This document shows, piece after piece, positions 1-8,500 of a stretch of DNA of 64,000 nt. A program made the position numbers and the translations under genes. The stretch is from Rhodocyclaceae bacterium (GTDB lineage: Bacteria > Pseudomonadota > Gammaproteobacteria > Burkholderiales > Usitatibacteraceae). Location: assembly GCA_020247545.1 (NCBI GenBank), contig JADCIX010000034.1, positions 1 to 64,000 on the forward strand, read 5' to 3'. The first letter of the stretch is position 1. Each line of letters opens with the position of its first letter. Below the pieces are notes generated by a model, which did not search any database, had not been told where the DNA came from, and saw only the letters and a program-made list of their open reading frames with translations.

Positions 1-71
1 AATTCGAAGGCAAGAGCTATCGGCTAAAAGAAGCCGCCGCCCGCATTGCACAAAACCCGTCCGTCAACTAA
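1..71 (+). CDS. istB: IstB-like IS21 ATPase, C-terminal tail only
   Basis: The first 71 bases hold the last 22 codons of an open frame (reading from base 3) ending in TAA; the rest lies outside the window. The tail FEGKSYRLKEAAARIAQ resembles the C-terminus of IstB, the AAA+ helper ATPase of IS21-family elements, which usually ends shortly after a G-x-SYRL motif. The sequence just downstream matches the repeated ends of IS21 elements, which supports the call. The fragment is short, so the assignment rests mainly on that context. Confidence 0.6.
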   Translation, partial: FEGKSYRLKEAAARIAQNPSVN

Positions 72-134
72 TAATCAACGCGTCCTGCCCGGGGGAATTT
101 GGGCGGCCATAAGTGGGGGAATTTGAAGTGGCCA
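1..134 (+). mobile_element. Right end of an IS21-family insertion sequence
   Basis: After the istB-like stop codon there are two direct copies of GGGGGAATTTG followed by GGCCA (about 92-115 and 114-134). Multiple short terminal repeats of this kind are typical of IS21-family ends. IS21 elements end in TG...CA, and the outermost copy ends in GGCCA at 134, which I take as the tip. The exported-protein gene on the opposite strand runs across this tip, so the element appears to have inserted into it. The exact tip and target duplication cannot be fixed without the left end. Confidence 0.65.
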
Positions 135-366
135 TCGGGGGGCCTTCTGGAGTAAACGACCACAACGACTGTGTCTGGCTATCTTGGATGATCGTCCATC
201 CGCCCTGAACAGAAACGCTGGCGCCTGGCTTTGCTCTTAATGCCGCTAACGCCGCGGCGACAGAATTGAATCCGACGCCCTGACTTTGCGCGAACACGAA
301 AGTGGGAAGCAATAACAGCGAAAGCAATTGCATCCATCTAATAGTCCTAGTCAGCATATTGTTCAT
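64..366 (-). CDS. Small exported protein truncated by the IS21 end
   Basis: This is a 100-residue frame. It starts at ATG 366 with MNNMLTRTIRW and continues into a hydrophobic stretch (LLSLLLLPTFVFA) with an AQS cleavage-like site, a clear Sec signal peptide. The mature part reaches about residue 77. From roughly base 135 downward the codons are IS21 terminal DNA, so the last 23 residues are not native and the original C-terminus is lost. The start codon sits in a repeated leader sequence shared with the Sel1 gene at 45179. No family is recognised. It is probably a disrupted gene that may still make a short exported peptide. Confidence 0.45.
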   Translation of the reverse strand: MNNMLTRTIRWMQLLSLLLLPTFVFAQSQGVGFNSVAAALAALRAKPGASVSVQGGWTIIQDSQTQSLWSFTPEGPPMATSNSPTYGRPNSPGQDALIIS

Positions 367-410
367 CTTATTCAATAGATTCGCATATGAAATCAGAAAG
401 CACTCGCGGA
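355..410 (-). repeat. Leader repeat, copy A
   Basis: Read on the minus strand, this copy contains CGCGAGTGCTTTCTGATTTC and then the start codon of the exported protein (ATG at 366). The 20-base core is identical to the copy near 45495-45515 and recognisable in the diverged copy near 45200. It covers the ribosome-binding and start region of the gene and the codons before it. Confidence 0.65.
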
Positions 411-475
411 TGTCCGCTTCTGGCCGAAAGTTCTCGGTCATGCTGGCCTTCAATATTGCTCGGTACAAAGCGAGG

Positions 476-748
476 TCAGCGATTGCGTGACTTGCTCAAC
501 ATAGCGTCGCGTAGGATTTCATTCAGTCGACTCTGATAGCCCTTGCCTTGTCCCCTTAGCCATGCCAGCACGTCTGCATCTATCCTCACCGTCAGCTGCT
601 GTTTAACTGGTCGGTAGAATTGTCCTCGTTGAGCGCCGCGCCAGTCCTTGGCGGAAGTCGCAGGAAGATCGGAAAGGTCAATTTCGCTTTCCGACTTCGC
701 CGCTAGCTTAGCTAGTTCCTTGCGAACTGCCTCAGGGACCTTGTTCAT
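476..748 (-). CDS. brnA: BrnA-type antitoxin
   Basis: A 90-residue DNA-binding antitoxin predicted to neutralise BrnT and repress the brnTA promoter. The C-terminal half (QQLTVRIDADVLAWLRGQG followed by YQSRLNEILRDAM) is the ribbon-helix-helix fold of BrnA/DUF4415 proteins. The N-terminal part is acidic, as expected for a toxin-binding segment. I chose ATG 748 rather than the upstream in-frame ATGs because it overlaps the 3' end of the toxin gene by 17 bases, the usual arrangement for this pair, in which the toxin comes first. The assignment is strong from sequence and neighbour. Confidence 0.88.
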   Translation of the reverse strand: MNKVPEAVRKELAKLAAKSESEIDLSDLPATSAKDWRGAQRGQFYRPVKQQLTVRIDADVLAWLRGQGKGYQSRLNEILRDAMLSKSRNR

Positions 749-1016
749 AGAATTTCCTTTCCAGCTTTGTTGCTCTTCGGGCAGAAATAATCCGGATGTG
801 TTCTTCGCCGGTCTCGGTTTCATGCCATGTGTGCGCGACCAAGAGCAGCACAACGCCATCTGCCATGCCAAGCGTTTGCCAACGAATCTCGCCAGCCTCT
901 ATCCTGTCTTGGCGCGAAACATGCAAGGGATCATCGAACACGAGTTGAGCCGCCTCAAAACCGACCCCATGTTTCTTCAGATTTGCCTGGCTCTTCTTTT
1001 CATCCCAGTTGATCAA
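732..1016 (-). CDS. brnT: BrnT-type ribonuclease toxin
   Basis: A 94-residue protein of the BrnT family, RelE-like ribonucleases that inhibit translation until bound by BrnA. The family opening (INWDEKKSQANLKKHGVGFE), the central DP-H-S block (VFDDPLHVSRQD) and the C-terminal HIRIISARRATKLER stretch with its conserved RIISAR core are all present, so it looks intact. The likely start is TTG 1016, with AAGGTG eight bases upstream; no in-frame ATG gives the family N-terminus. It is co-transcribed with brnA from the promoter at 1046-1075. Confidence 0.88.
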   Translation of the reverse strand: MINWDEKKSQANLKKHGVGFEAAQLVFDDPLHVSRQDRIEAGEIRWQTLGMADGVVLLLVAHTWHETETGEEHIRIISARRATKLERKFYEQGP

Positions 1017-1045
1017 TATTGAACACCTTCGCGTGTAGCTACGCT

Positions 1046-1075
1046 AATGTAACTACACATATGTAGTTTTGTCAA
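1046..1075 (-). promoter_or_regulatory. brnTA promoter with operator in the spacer
   Basis: On the minus strand TTGACA (1070-1075) and TACATT (1046-1051) are 18 bases apart, a good sigma70-type promoter for brnT. The spacer is almost filled by a perfect 7-bp inverted repeat, AACTACA-CATA-TGTAGTT (1051-1068). A second palindrome, GTAGCTAC (1034-1041), lies just downstream of the -10. BrnA-type antitoxins repress their own promoters, so the palindromes are the likely operator. That step is inference. Confidence 0.6.
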
Positions 1076-1138
1076 GCGGGTGAGATCAAGGGGGGACCTG
1101 CCTTGAAGGGCAGCTATTGGCCGGTTTCAACAATTCCA

Positions 1139-1190
1139 ACACTAGGGGGTCGAAGTCACATTATTTTCATCGAATTTACTTTGTCAATTC
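1139..1190 (-). repeat. Leader repeat, copy D (no gene attached)
   Basis: This copy lies in the stretch of about 330 bases between the brnTA promoter and the end of ftsZ, where I see no gene. On the minus strand it reads AATTCGATGAAAATAATGTG and then ACTTCGACCCCC, close to the copy at 45446-45518. Here the ATG of the repeat is followed three codons later by TGA, so no protein is made. Confidence 0.55.
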
Positions 1191-1405
1191 CGAAACTCAT
1201 TTATCCACGGACATCTTGAGGCCTTTTTGCTTGGAAATACCGGTGGACAAACGACTTTTACTTTCAATTCATTTACAGTCGGGCAAACATCCCCGACGGG
1301 GCAGAGGTTCCCGTCAGGATGTTCTCATTTCATTCATCTGCCAACCCACACCACGCCACCAAGCATGGCGACTACTGGTTGGCAAACTTCTACACCTAGC
1401 GTGAC

Positions 1406-2590
1406 TTAGTCAGCTTGCTTACGCAGAAAGGCCGGTATGTCATACGTATCCATACCTGACGAAGCCAGCGCAGACACCGTCACATCACGACGACGACGCG
1501 TTACCGCTGGTGTGTCGAGTTCCGCGTAGTTGATCGCACCAGCCGGTGTGGATTGAGGCGTTCCAACGGCGTCATCCGTCCCCGTCCGCTGCATGGTGGG
1601 TGCCGAATAGACCATCTGGGGTTGTGGCTTGGCGATACGACCACCTAAACCGGTCGCCACAATCGTCACGCGCAGCGCGTCACCCAGGGCCTCATCAAAC
1701 ACCTGACCGAAGATTACCGTGGCATCTTCAGCCGTAAAGCTGCGGATGGTGTTCATCACTTCATGCACTTCCTTCAATTTCAAGGATTTGGATGCCGTGA
1801 TGTTGACCAACACACCGCGTGCGCCGGTGAGGTTCACGTCTTCGAGCAGCGGTGATGCGGCAGCGCGTTCAGCCGCCACTTGTGCGCGATCCGCACCAGT
1901 TGCCGTCGCCGAGCCCATCATCGCAACACCGTTCTCACTCATCACCGTGCGTACGTCGGCAAAATCAACGTTGACCAAGCCGGGGCAGTTGATGATTTCT
2001 GCGATACCGGCCACCGCGCCATGCAACACATCGTTCGCCGCACGGAAGCCGTCTTCAAAGGTCGCGTCTTCACCCAACACCTCCATCAGCCGATCATTTG
2101 GGATGATGATGAGGGAATCGACGTTCTGCTTGAGCGCTTCAATACCAAGCTGCGCGGCCTTCATGCGTTTACCTTCAAACGCAAACGGCTTGGTCACGAC
2201 TGCGACAGTCAGCACACCCAATTCACGCGCCACTTCCGCTACGATCGGCGCTGCACCGGTGCCTGTGCCGCCGCCCATACCGGCGGTGATGAAGAGCATG
2301 TCGGCCCCCTGGATCAGCTCGGCGATGCGTTCCCGGTCTTCAATGGCTGCTGCGCGACCGATTTCAGGGTTTGCACCCGCCCCCAGACCACGCGTGACCG
2401 CGCCGCCCAACTGCAAAACCGTACGTGACTGGTTGCGCTTCAACGCTTGCGCGTCGGTGTTGGCACAAATGAATTCAACGCCCGCAACACCGTTTGAGAT
2501 CATGTGATCAACCGCGTTACCGCCGCAGCCTCCCACACCGATCACTTTGATGACCGCTTCTGGCTCAGTGTTATCCAATATTTCTATCAT
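1406..2590 (-). CDS. ftsZ: Cell division GTPase FtsZ
   Basis: A 394-residue tubulin homologue that polymerises into the Z-ring. The GTP-binding GGGTGTG motif is at residues 106-112 and the T7-loop NVDFAD at 207-212, so GTP binding and hydrolysis sites are intact. A short variable linker leads to the conserved C-terminal peptide YDIPAFLRKQAD, which binds FtsA and other partners. Start ATG 2590 has AGGAGAG upstream and follows ftsA by 46 bases. It is the last gene of the dcw cluster. The lpxC gene that often follows in proteobacteria is not here; instead there is accessory DNA. Confidence 0.98.
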   Translation of the reverse strand: MIEILDNTEPEAVIKVIGVGGCGGNAVDHMISNGVAGVEFICANTDAQALKRNQSRTVLQLGGAVTRGLGAGANPEIGRAAAIEDRERIAELIQGADMLFITAGMGGGTGTGAAPIVAEVARELGVLTVAVVTKPFAFEGKRMKAAQLGIEALKQNVDSLIIIPNDRLMEVLGEDATFEDGFRAANDVLHGAVAGIAEIINCPGLVNVDFADVRTVMSENGVAMMGSATATGADRAQVAAERAAASPLLEDVNLTGARGVLVNITASKSLKLKEVHEVMNTIRSFTAEDATVIFGQVFDEALGDALRVTIVATGLGGRIAKPQPQMVYSAPTMQRTGTDDAVGTPQSTPAGAINYAELDTPAVTRRRRDVTVSALASSGMDTYDIPAFLRKQAD

Positions 2591-2636
2591 GGTGGTGCTC
2601 TCCTCTGCTTGGTGGAACAACTCAAAAAATACAACG

Positions 2637-3869
2637 CTAAAAATTGCCTTTGAACCAACTTGCCATACGTTCAAGAACTGATTTGAAATTGCTGCTGTGT
2701 AATCGCACGTGATCATCACGTTTGCGCTGCTCAACGCCAGTCAGTAACAAACCGACGGCGGTAGAGAATCTGGGGTTGCGCACCACTTCGGCAAGCCCGC
2801 CTGAATAAATCGGTACACCCAGTCGTACGGGCATGTGAAACACCTCTTCGCCGAGCTCGACCATGCCTGCCATGCTGGCGCTGCCGCCGGTCAACACGAT
2901 GCCGCTGGACAACAACTCTTCAAAGCCGCTGCTGCGCAGCTCACGTTGAATCAGCGCGTAGAGCTCCTCGACCCGCGGCTCGATGACTTCGGCGAGCGTC
3001 TGGCGAGACATCTGGCGCGGACTGCGATCCCCCACGCCCGGCACTTCGATGACGTCATTGACGCTTGCAATCTGGCGCAGCGCACAGCCATAAGCCATCT
3101 TGATATCTTCCGCATCCTTGGTCGGTGTACGCAGAGCCATGGCGATGTCATTGGTGATCTGATCACCGGCAATCGGGATAACCGCGGTGTGACGAATCGC
3201 CCCGCCGGTGAACACCGCAATATCGGTGGTGCCGCCACCGATGTCGACCAAACACACACCGAGATCTTTTTCATCGGCCGATAACACGGCGATGGAAGAC
3301 GCCAGCGGCTGCAACACGAGATCACGCGGCTCAAGTCCACAACGCCGCACACACTTCATGATGTTCTGCGCCGCACTGACGGCACCCGTGACGATGTGCA
3401 CTTTCACTTCTAGTCGCACACCACTCATGCCCACCGGCTCACGCACATCTTCCTGACCGTCGATGATGAATTCCTGAGTAAGAATATGCAGAATCTGCTG
3501 GTCCATTGGGATGTTTACCGCACGCGCGGTCTCCACCACACGATCGACGTCGAACTGTGAAACTTCGCGGTCTTTAATGGCCACCATACCGTGCGAGTTG
3601 AAACTCTTGATGTGGGAGCCGGCGATACCGGTAATCACATCCCTTATCTTTACGTCGGCCATCAGCTCGGCTTCTTCCAGCGCGCGCTGAATGCCCGATA
3701 CCGTGTCTTCGATGTTTACCACCACGCCTTTTTTCAATCCACGCGATGGATGCTGACCAATGCCCAGCACGTCAAGCGTACCCTCAGCGGTCAACTCGGC
3801 GACAATGGCGACGATCTTCGATGTGCCGATATCGAGCGCCACAATCAGATTCTTGGTTTCGCGGTTCAT
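2637..3869 (-). CDS. ftsA: Cell division protein FtsA
   Basis: A 410-residue actin-like ATPase that tethers FtsZ to the inner membrane and recruits the divisome. The N-terminal phosphate-binding segment VALDIGTSKIVAIV, the middle VDIGGGTTDIAVF and the LTGGSASMAG stretch of the actin/Hsp70 fold are present. The C-terminus (SVLERMASWFKGNF) is an amphipathic helix suited to membrane targeting. I prefer ATG 3869 (MNRETKNL) to the ATG four codons upstream. The gene lies 46 bases after ftsQ and 46 before ftsZ, as expected for co-translated division genes. Confidence 0.97.
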   Translation of the reverse strand: MNRETKNLIVALDIGTSKIVAIVAELTAEGTLDVLGIGQHPSRGLKKGVVVNIEDTVSGIQRALEEAELMADVKIRDVITGIAGSHIKSFNSHGMVAIKDREVSQFDVDRVVETARAVNIPMDQQILHILTQEFIIDGQEDVREPVGMSGVRLEVKVHIVTGAVSAAQNIMKCVRRCGLEPRDLVLQPLASSIAVLSADEKDLGVCLVDIGGGTTDIAVFTGGAIRHTAVIPIAGDQITNDIAMALRTPTKDAEDIKMAYGCALRQIASVNDVIEVPGVGDRSPRQMSRQTLAEVIEPRVEELYALIQRELRSSGFEELLSSGIVLTGGSASMAGMVELGEEVFHMPVRLGVPIYSGGLAEVVRNPRFSTAVGLLLTGVEQRKRDDHVRLHSSNFKSVLERMASWFKGNF

Positions 3870-3915
3870 GGCTTTTCCCATCTTTCGGATTCAGCAAATT
3901 CAGTACAGTGGTAAC

Positions 3916-4851
3916 TCATGCTGTTGGTTTCTTGGCTGGTGCAGGCTTTGTCAATTTGCCGCCTGCTACGAGCGTGTTGGCGTGGCGAATCGTAAGACCG
4001 GATTGATAACGCAAATCAACGACGGCGTCGGCAACTTGTAGCGCCGGTAATTCAGGGTAAGTGTGAATAAACCGGGCAATGCGTTCATCAACATCTGCAC
4101 GACCCAATTCGAGCACGACGCCGTTGTCGAGCTTCACTTGCCAAGCGCGGCGCGGCGTCATAACAACCGATTTCGGCGAACGACCAATCGTTTTCAGCGG
4201 TGCCAGTAGCGCGACATAACGGGTTAGTACCTCATTGGACGATCCTTCCGGTCCGGCGAGTTTTGGCAACTGGTCGCGCCTTTCATCGGCGATGGTTGCG
4301 CTAAACACATCACCAAAACTATTCACGAGTGTTGACGTCTCGATAGTTTGTGAGTCATCGGTTGCATCGGCAACCCAGCGCGCAACGGGTTTGTGCTCCT
4401 CAATAGCCACCACAATGGTGGAAGGAAATTGCCGGCGGATAGTTGCCTCGCGCACCCATTGCACCTGCTTCACAATCGATGCCAACCCGACCAAATCTAG
4501 TTGCAGCATTGATGCTCCACTTGTGGTGAGTGCGTTTGCCACGCGCTTTAATGCTTCGTCATCGACCTCCGTTAGCGCGGTATTGGTTGCACTGACAAAC
4601 ACCACCCGTTCAATCGGCAGGCGGTTGCCAACTTCCGGTAGTGCTCCAAGGGCGAACCACATCAGTGCTGCAGCTACGATCATGGCCACGATTGCAGCGC
4701 CAATCACCACCACACGCCGATTACGGAAAGGCACATCGGCCGACTGTTCCGGGCGAAGGCCCACACGACCCGCCACACGTGCCCCACCCGTACCACTACG
4801 TGGCGCGGCAAGCGGCGATGTGCGACCGGATGTGCGATCACTGGCTATCAT
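3916..4851 (-). CDS. ftsQ: Cell division protein FtsQ
   Basis: A 311-residue bitopic divisome protein that links early and late division proteins through FtsB/FtsL. It has a basic cytoplasmic tail, one membrane span at about residues 47-69, then a POTRA domain (from about 79) and the beta domain with RRAWQVKLDNGVVLELGR. Start ATG 4851 overlaps the ddl stop codon as ATGA, so translation is probably coupled. An upstream in-frame ATG at 4887 would extend into ddl and is less likely. Confidence 0.95.
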   Translation of the reverse strand: MIASDRTSGRTSPLAAPRSGTGGARVAGRVGLRPEQSADVPFRNRRVVVIGAAIVAMIVAAALMWFALGALPEVGNRLPIERVVFVSATNTALTEVDDEALKRVANALTTSGASMLQLDLVGLASIVKQVQWVREATIRRQFPSTIVVAIEEHKPVARWVADATDDSQTIETSTLVNSFGDVFSATIADERRDQLPKLAGPEGSSNEVLTRYVALLAPLKTIGRSPKSVVMTPRRAWQVKLDNGVVLELGRADVDERIARFIHTYPELPALQVADAVVDLRYQSGLTIRHANTLVAGGKLTKPAPAKKPTA

Positions 4852-5789
4852 TGGTTGCACCTTGCGAGCGAGAGGAGACGAACACACAGGTCTGGGTAAC
4901 TGAGCCCAACTGCCCGTGCGGCCATCGGCACCAGCGAGTGCCCCGTCATCCCCGGCGAGGTATTCATCTCCAAAAATGCGTAGCTGCCATCTGGCCGGAG
5001 AATCAAGTCGGCACGCCCCCAGCCGGAGCAGCCCAGTACACGGAAGGCGCGTAGCGCCATCAAACGAATTTCATCCTCCAACGCCGCACGCACACCCGCT
5101 GGACAGTGATATCGCACGTCTTCTGTGAAGTATTTGTTGGCGTAGTCGTACTTGCCCTCCGGTGCCTCGATGCGAACCAACGGCAGTGCGTCATCGCCGA
5201 CAATGGCTGCGGTCAACTCCTGGCCAGCGATGAATTGCTCGGCGATGACCAGCGGGTCCAGTCGTTGCGCCAAGCTGAAGGCTGCCGGAAACTCGCTGGC
5301 GATATTCACCTTCGACACGCCAATGGAAGAGCCTTCTCGTGCCGGTTTGACAATCAATGGCAGGCCAAGATCGTCAAGCACGCGGGTAAGGTCGCTATCT
5401 GGCGTGAGGACGTGGTAACGCGGTGTGGGAATGCCAGCGGCTTGCCAGACCAGTTTGGTACGCCACTTGTCCATGGCGAGTGCGCTCGCCATCACGCCTG
5501 AACCGGTGTACGGAATCTTGAGGGTCTCAAGCACACCCTGTACCGTGCCGTCTTCGCCAAAACGCCCGTGCAGAGCGATAAAGACACGATCAAATTTTTC
5601 TCGCGGCAAATCAAAAATCGAATGAATGGCAGGGTCGAAGGCGTGCGCATCAACACCCTTCTCCTTTAACGCCGCGAGGACGCCGCTGCCCGAGAGCAAC
5701 GAAATCTCGCGCTCGCTGCTGGGGCCGCCCATCAACACGGCGACCTTGCCCAAAGATTGCACGTCAACAGTCACGCTGATTCCCCGCAA
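4848..5789 (-). CDS. ddl: D-alanine--D-alanine ligase
   Basis: A 313-residue ATP-grasp enzyme that joins two D-alanines for the peptidoglycan precursor. GGPSSEREISLLSG near the N-terminus and HGRFGEDGTVQG are typical of Ddl. The ATP-grasp elements LPLIVKPAREGSSIGVSKV and FLEMNTSPGMTGHSLVP are intact. It is the DdlB type embedded between murC-murB and ftsQ, as in other proteobacterial dcw clusters. Its stop overlaps the ftsQ start. About 370 bases without a gene separate it from murB; that gap holds two repeat elements. Confidence 0.97.
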   Translation of the reverse strand: MRGISVTVDVQSLGKVAVLMGGPSSEREISLLSGSGVLAALKEKGVDAHAFDPAIHSIFDLPREKFDRVFIALHGRFGEDGTVQGVLETLKIPYTGSGVMASALAMDKWRTKLVWQAAGIPTPRYHVLTPDSDLTRVLDDLGLPLIVKPAREGSSIGVSKVNIASEFPAAFSLAQRLDPLVIAEQFIAGQELTAAIVGDDALPLVRIEAPEGKYDYANKYFTEDVRYHCPAGVRAALEDEIRLMALRAFRVLGCSGWGRADLILRPDGSYAFLEMNTSPGMTGHSLVPMAARAVGLSYPDLCVRLLSLARCNQ

Positions 5790-5880
5790 AGTTAGTTGCC
5801 ATCCCTAGCACCGCCTCATCAGCGAGGGATCTCATCCCATCGAACGCGCGGCACGCCATTGGTGAGCGCCTTGCTTGTAT

Positions 5881-6035
5881 TGATCCGGCAACTAAATATG
5901 AATAATTAAGAAAACCCCGCTCCCGCGAAGGCGGGAGCCTAATATCGGAATCTGCCGCGATAAACAAAATTGGGTTCCCGCCTTCGCGGCAACGGCGATG
6001 GCTGAAATGGTTTTCCATATTTAGTTGCCGCATCA
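5881..6035. repeat. 155-bp palindromic MITE-like element
   Basis: The ends are inverted repeats of 20 bases with one mismatch (5881-5900 and 6016-6035); the core CGGCAACTAAATATG is perfect. Inside are an 8-bp stem, GCTCCCGC-GAAG-GCGGGAGC (about 5929-5948), and a second CCCGCCTTCGCGG block in opposite orientation. There is no coding potential. The inner motif resembles the dispersed tcccgccttcgcggga palindromes of many proteobacteria. The element splits ddl from murB, which are otherwise tightly packed genes. Confidence 0.7.
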
Positions 6036-6087
6036 GTTTCAGCGGATGAAATTCCGAATCAACACTTAGGTCATGTCTAATATCGGC

Positions 6088-6139
6088 CGTTGTTTTCCGG
6101 CAAAAATGCCTGAAGAAGTCCGCCAACACTAGCGTTTCG
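6088..6139 (+). repeat. Hairpin repeat family, copy 1
   Basis: This copy reads GTTTTCCGGC, an A-rich loop, GCCTGAAG, then a tail ending CACTAGCGTTT. The stem (GGC/GCC plus TTC/GAA) and tail match four other intergenic copies near 12641, 29982, 41084 and 46897. It lies just beyond the murB stop codon on the strand opposite to murB. Confidence 0.6.
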
Positions 6140-6158
6140 TTTCTCCGCAATGAAGCGC

Positions 6159-7100
6159 TCACGCCATCTCTCCAACAATCCGGACTTCCTGAATGAGTTC
6201 TACGCCAGTTTTTTCCCGCACCGTGTCACGCATGTAATTAATCAAGCTTTCTATGTCCTTGGCGCTTGCGCCGCCGAGATTGACGATGAAGTTCGCGTGC
6301 TTCAGCGATACCTGCGCGCCGCCGATTGTGTAACCCTTGAGCCCGCACGATTCAATCAACCGCGCGGCGTGGTCGCCCGGCGGATTGCGGAACGTCGAAC
6401 CCGCGTTTGGTTTGTCGAGCGGTTGTGACGCCATACGTTTGGCCAACAGCTCTTTGATACGCGCCTGCACCGTTTCCGCATCTCCCGCTTCAAAGCGGAA
6501 GCGGGCGGAGATAAAAAATTCTTCCCGGTCTGCGGTACGTGCCTCAACATGGCGATAACCAATATCAAAATCCGCTGCGGTGCGTGTATGCACCACACCT
6601 TGTCGGTCGAGCGTTTGACAGTCCACCACCTGATCCCAGGTTTCGGTGCCGTAACAACCGGCGTTCATGGCGAGGGCACCACCGATGGTGCCGGGAACAC
6701 CGGCCAACCATTCGGCGCCTGCAAGGTGATGCTTTGCCGCGAACTTCGCAACGTGGGGTGAAGCTGCACCTGCGCCTGCCGCGACGACATGTTTGTCACC
6801 GGCGTCGAGGGCAATACCCCCGAGCAGTGGTGTGGTGAGAATAATTGTTCCAGCAAACCCACCCGCCGACTCACTGCCACGAACCAGTAAATTGCTGCCA
6901 AGCCCGACCATTAGAATTTTTTCGCCCTGCGGTACCGTTGGCAAAAACGCACGCAGGTCTTCGAGGTCGGCGGGTTTGAAAAACGTCTTGGCGTTGCCGC
7001 CAGCTCGCCATGAAACGTGTTTTGCCATGCATTCGTTGCGGCAAACTTCGCCACGCAATGCAACACTCGTCTCCCTCATGGGCAAAGCAGTGGCCATCAT
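6159..7100 (-). CDS. murB: UDP-N-acetylmuramate dehydrogenase MurB
   Basis: A 313-residue FAD enzyme that reduces UDP-GlcNAc-enolpyruvate to UDP-MurNAc with NADPH. The FAD-binding signature [12 protein letters not shown] and the [18 protein letters not shown] loop are clear. AGSTFRNP carries the catalytic serine region, and the C-terminal [10 protein letters not shown] carries the conserved glutamate. The start ATGATGG overlaps the murC stop (7097-7099), so the two genes are probably translationally coupled. Confidence 0.96.
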   Translation of the reverse strand: MMATALPMRETSVALRGEVCRNECMAKHVSWRAGGNAKTFFKPADLEDLRAFLPTVPQGEKILMVGLGSNLLVRGSESAGGFAGTIILTTPLLGGIALDAGDKHVVAAGAGAASPHVAKFAAKHHLAGAEWLAGVPGTIGGALAMNAGCYGTETWDQVVDCQTLDRQGVVHTRTAADFDIGYRHVEARTADREEFFISARFRFEAGDAETVQARIKELLAKRMASQPLDKPNAGSTFRNPPGDHAARLIESCGLKGYTIGGAQVSLKHANFIVNLGGASAKDIESLINYMRDTVREKTGVELIQEVRIVGEMA

Positions 7101-8500
7101 TCACCACCCCCGAGTCCGGCGAGCGCGGGTGCAACGCCGCTGACAGAACCCGCGCCCATGGTGATCACGACATCGCCCTCCTTCACCCGTGCGCGAATGG
7201 CCTCGGGAATCTCGGCAGGTGTTGCAACAAAGTGCGGCTCAACCTTGCCAGCCACACGCATGGCGCGCATGAGTGCACGACCATCCGCCGCCACAATCGG
7301 CGCTTCACCGGCCGGATACACGTCTGCGAGCACCACCTCGTCGGCGGTCGACATTACCTTGACGAAATCTTCAAACAGGTCGCGGGTTCGTGTGTATCGA
7401 TGCGGCTGAAAAGCGAGTAACAAGCGACGACCGGGAAATGCACCACGCGCTGCCGCAAGTACCGCCGCCATTTCAGCTGGATGGTGGCCATAGTCATCAA
7501 TCAACGTGAACGTGCCGCTGTTTTCGCCCGCACAAGGAATTTCACCATATCGCTGGAAGCGTCTGCCTACGCCGCCGAAGGTGGCAAGCGCACGGCAAAT
7601 GACGGCATCTTCGATGCCAATCTCGCGTGCGATCGCAATTGCCGAAAGTGCGTTCAATACGTTATGCGTGCCCGCCAGACTTAATTCACAATCGAGCACT
7701 TTTTTGTCGCGCGCGGATGTGGCGGTGAAGTGCATACGGCCGTTAGCGGCTCGAACGTTGACAGCGCGAAGATCAGCCCCCTCGTTGAATCCATACGTAC
7801 GCACGGGCTTTGTCAGACGCGGCACAATCTCGCGAACGTTTGGATCATCTGCACAGACCACTGCGAGCCCATAAAACGGCAGGTGTTCCAGAAACTCAAC
7901 AAACGCAGACTTCAATTTTGCGAAGTCGTGTTCGTAGGTATCCATGTGATCTTGGTCGATATTGGTCACCACCGCCATAATTGGTTGCAGATACAAGAAC
8001 GACGCGTCGGATTCGTCTGCTTCAGCAACCAAATATTCGCCAGTACCAAGCTTGGCGTTGGTTCCGATCGAATTCAGCCGCCCGCCGATGACGACCGTCG
8101 GATCAAGGCCGGCTTCGGCCAACACATGCGAGATCAGTGAGGTGGTGGTCGTCTTGCCGTGGGTACCGGCAATAGCAATACCCTGCTTGAAGCGCATCAA
8201 CTCGGCCAACATCATGGCGCGCGGCACGACTGGCACCTGTGCAGCTTTTGCCGCAACGACTTCAGGGTTGTCGGCCTTCACCGCACTAGAGGTCACAACA
8301 ACATCCGCACCAGCGATGTTACCGGCAGCATGCCCTGTTACGACCGTCGCCCCCAATGACTTGAGGCGTTTAACAGTCGCGCTGTCGGATAAATCCGAAC
8401 CACTCACGGAATAACCCAGATTGAGCAGCACCTCGGCGATACCTGACATGCCGGAGCCGCCAATGCCGATGAAATGGAGATGTTTGACTTTATGTTTCAT
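7097..8500 (-). CDS. murC: UDP-N-acetylmuramate--L-alanine ligase MurC
   Basis: A 467-residue Mur ligase that adds L-alanine to UDP-MurNAc. The N-terminal Rossmann stretch [17 protein letters not shown] and the P-loop [10 protein letters not shown] are intact, and [12 protein letters not shown] marks the C-terminal domain. The frame is open upstream to 8566, but the family N-terminus begins at ATG 8500, which has GGGAAGG as ribosome-binding site. Upstream, the first 33 bases of the gene are repeated three more times (see the array at 8468-8906), so several identical start sites precede the real one. This is unlike the usual direct murG-murC junction. Confidence 0.96.
   Translation of the reverse strand: MKHKVKHLHFIGIGGSGMSGIAEVLLNLGYSVSGSDLSDSATVKRLKSLGATVVTGHAAGNIAGADVVVTSSAVKADNPEVVAAKAAQVPVVPRAMMLAELMRFKQGIAIAGTHGKTTTTSLISHVLAEAGLDPTVVIGGRLNSIGTNAKLGTGEYLVAEADESDASFLYLQPIMAVVTNIDQDHMDTYEHDFAKLKSAFVEFLEHLPFYGLAVVCADDPNVREIVPRLTKPVRTYGFNEGADLRAVNVRAANGRMHFTATSARDKKVLDCELSLAGTHNVLNALSAIAIAREIGIEDAVICRALATFGGVGRRFQRYGEIPCAGENSGTFTLIDDYGHHPAEMAAVLAAARGAFPGRRLLLAFQPHRYTRTRDLFEDFVKVMSTADEVVLADVYPAGEAPIVAADGRALMRAMRVAGKVEPHFVATPAEIPEAIRARVKEGDVVITMGAGSVSGVAPALAGLGGGE

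Noticed and set aside
1117-1409. Plus-strand frames of 60-95 codons between brnT and ftsZ
   Set aside because: They cross a dispersed repeat, show no ribosome-binding site or domain, and look like chance frames.
1719-2507. Long plus-strand frame (262 codons) opposite ftsZ
   Set aside because: It is Ser/Ala/Pro-rich shadow coding typical of the antisense of a GC-rich gene; ftsZ is certain on the other strand.
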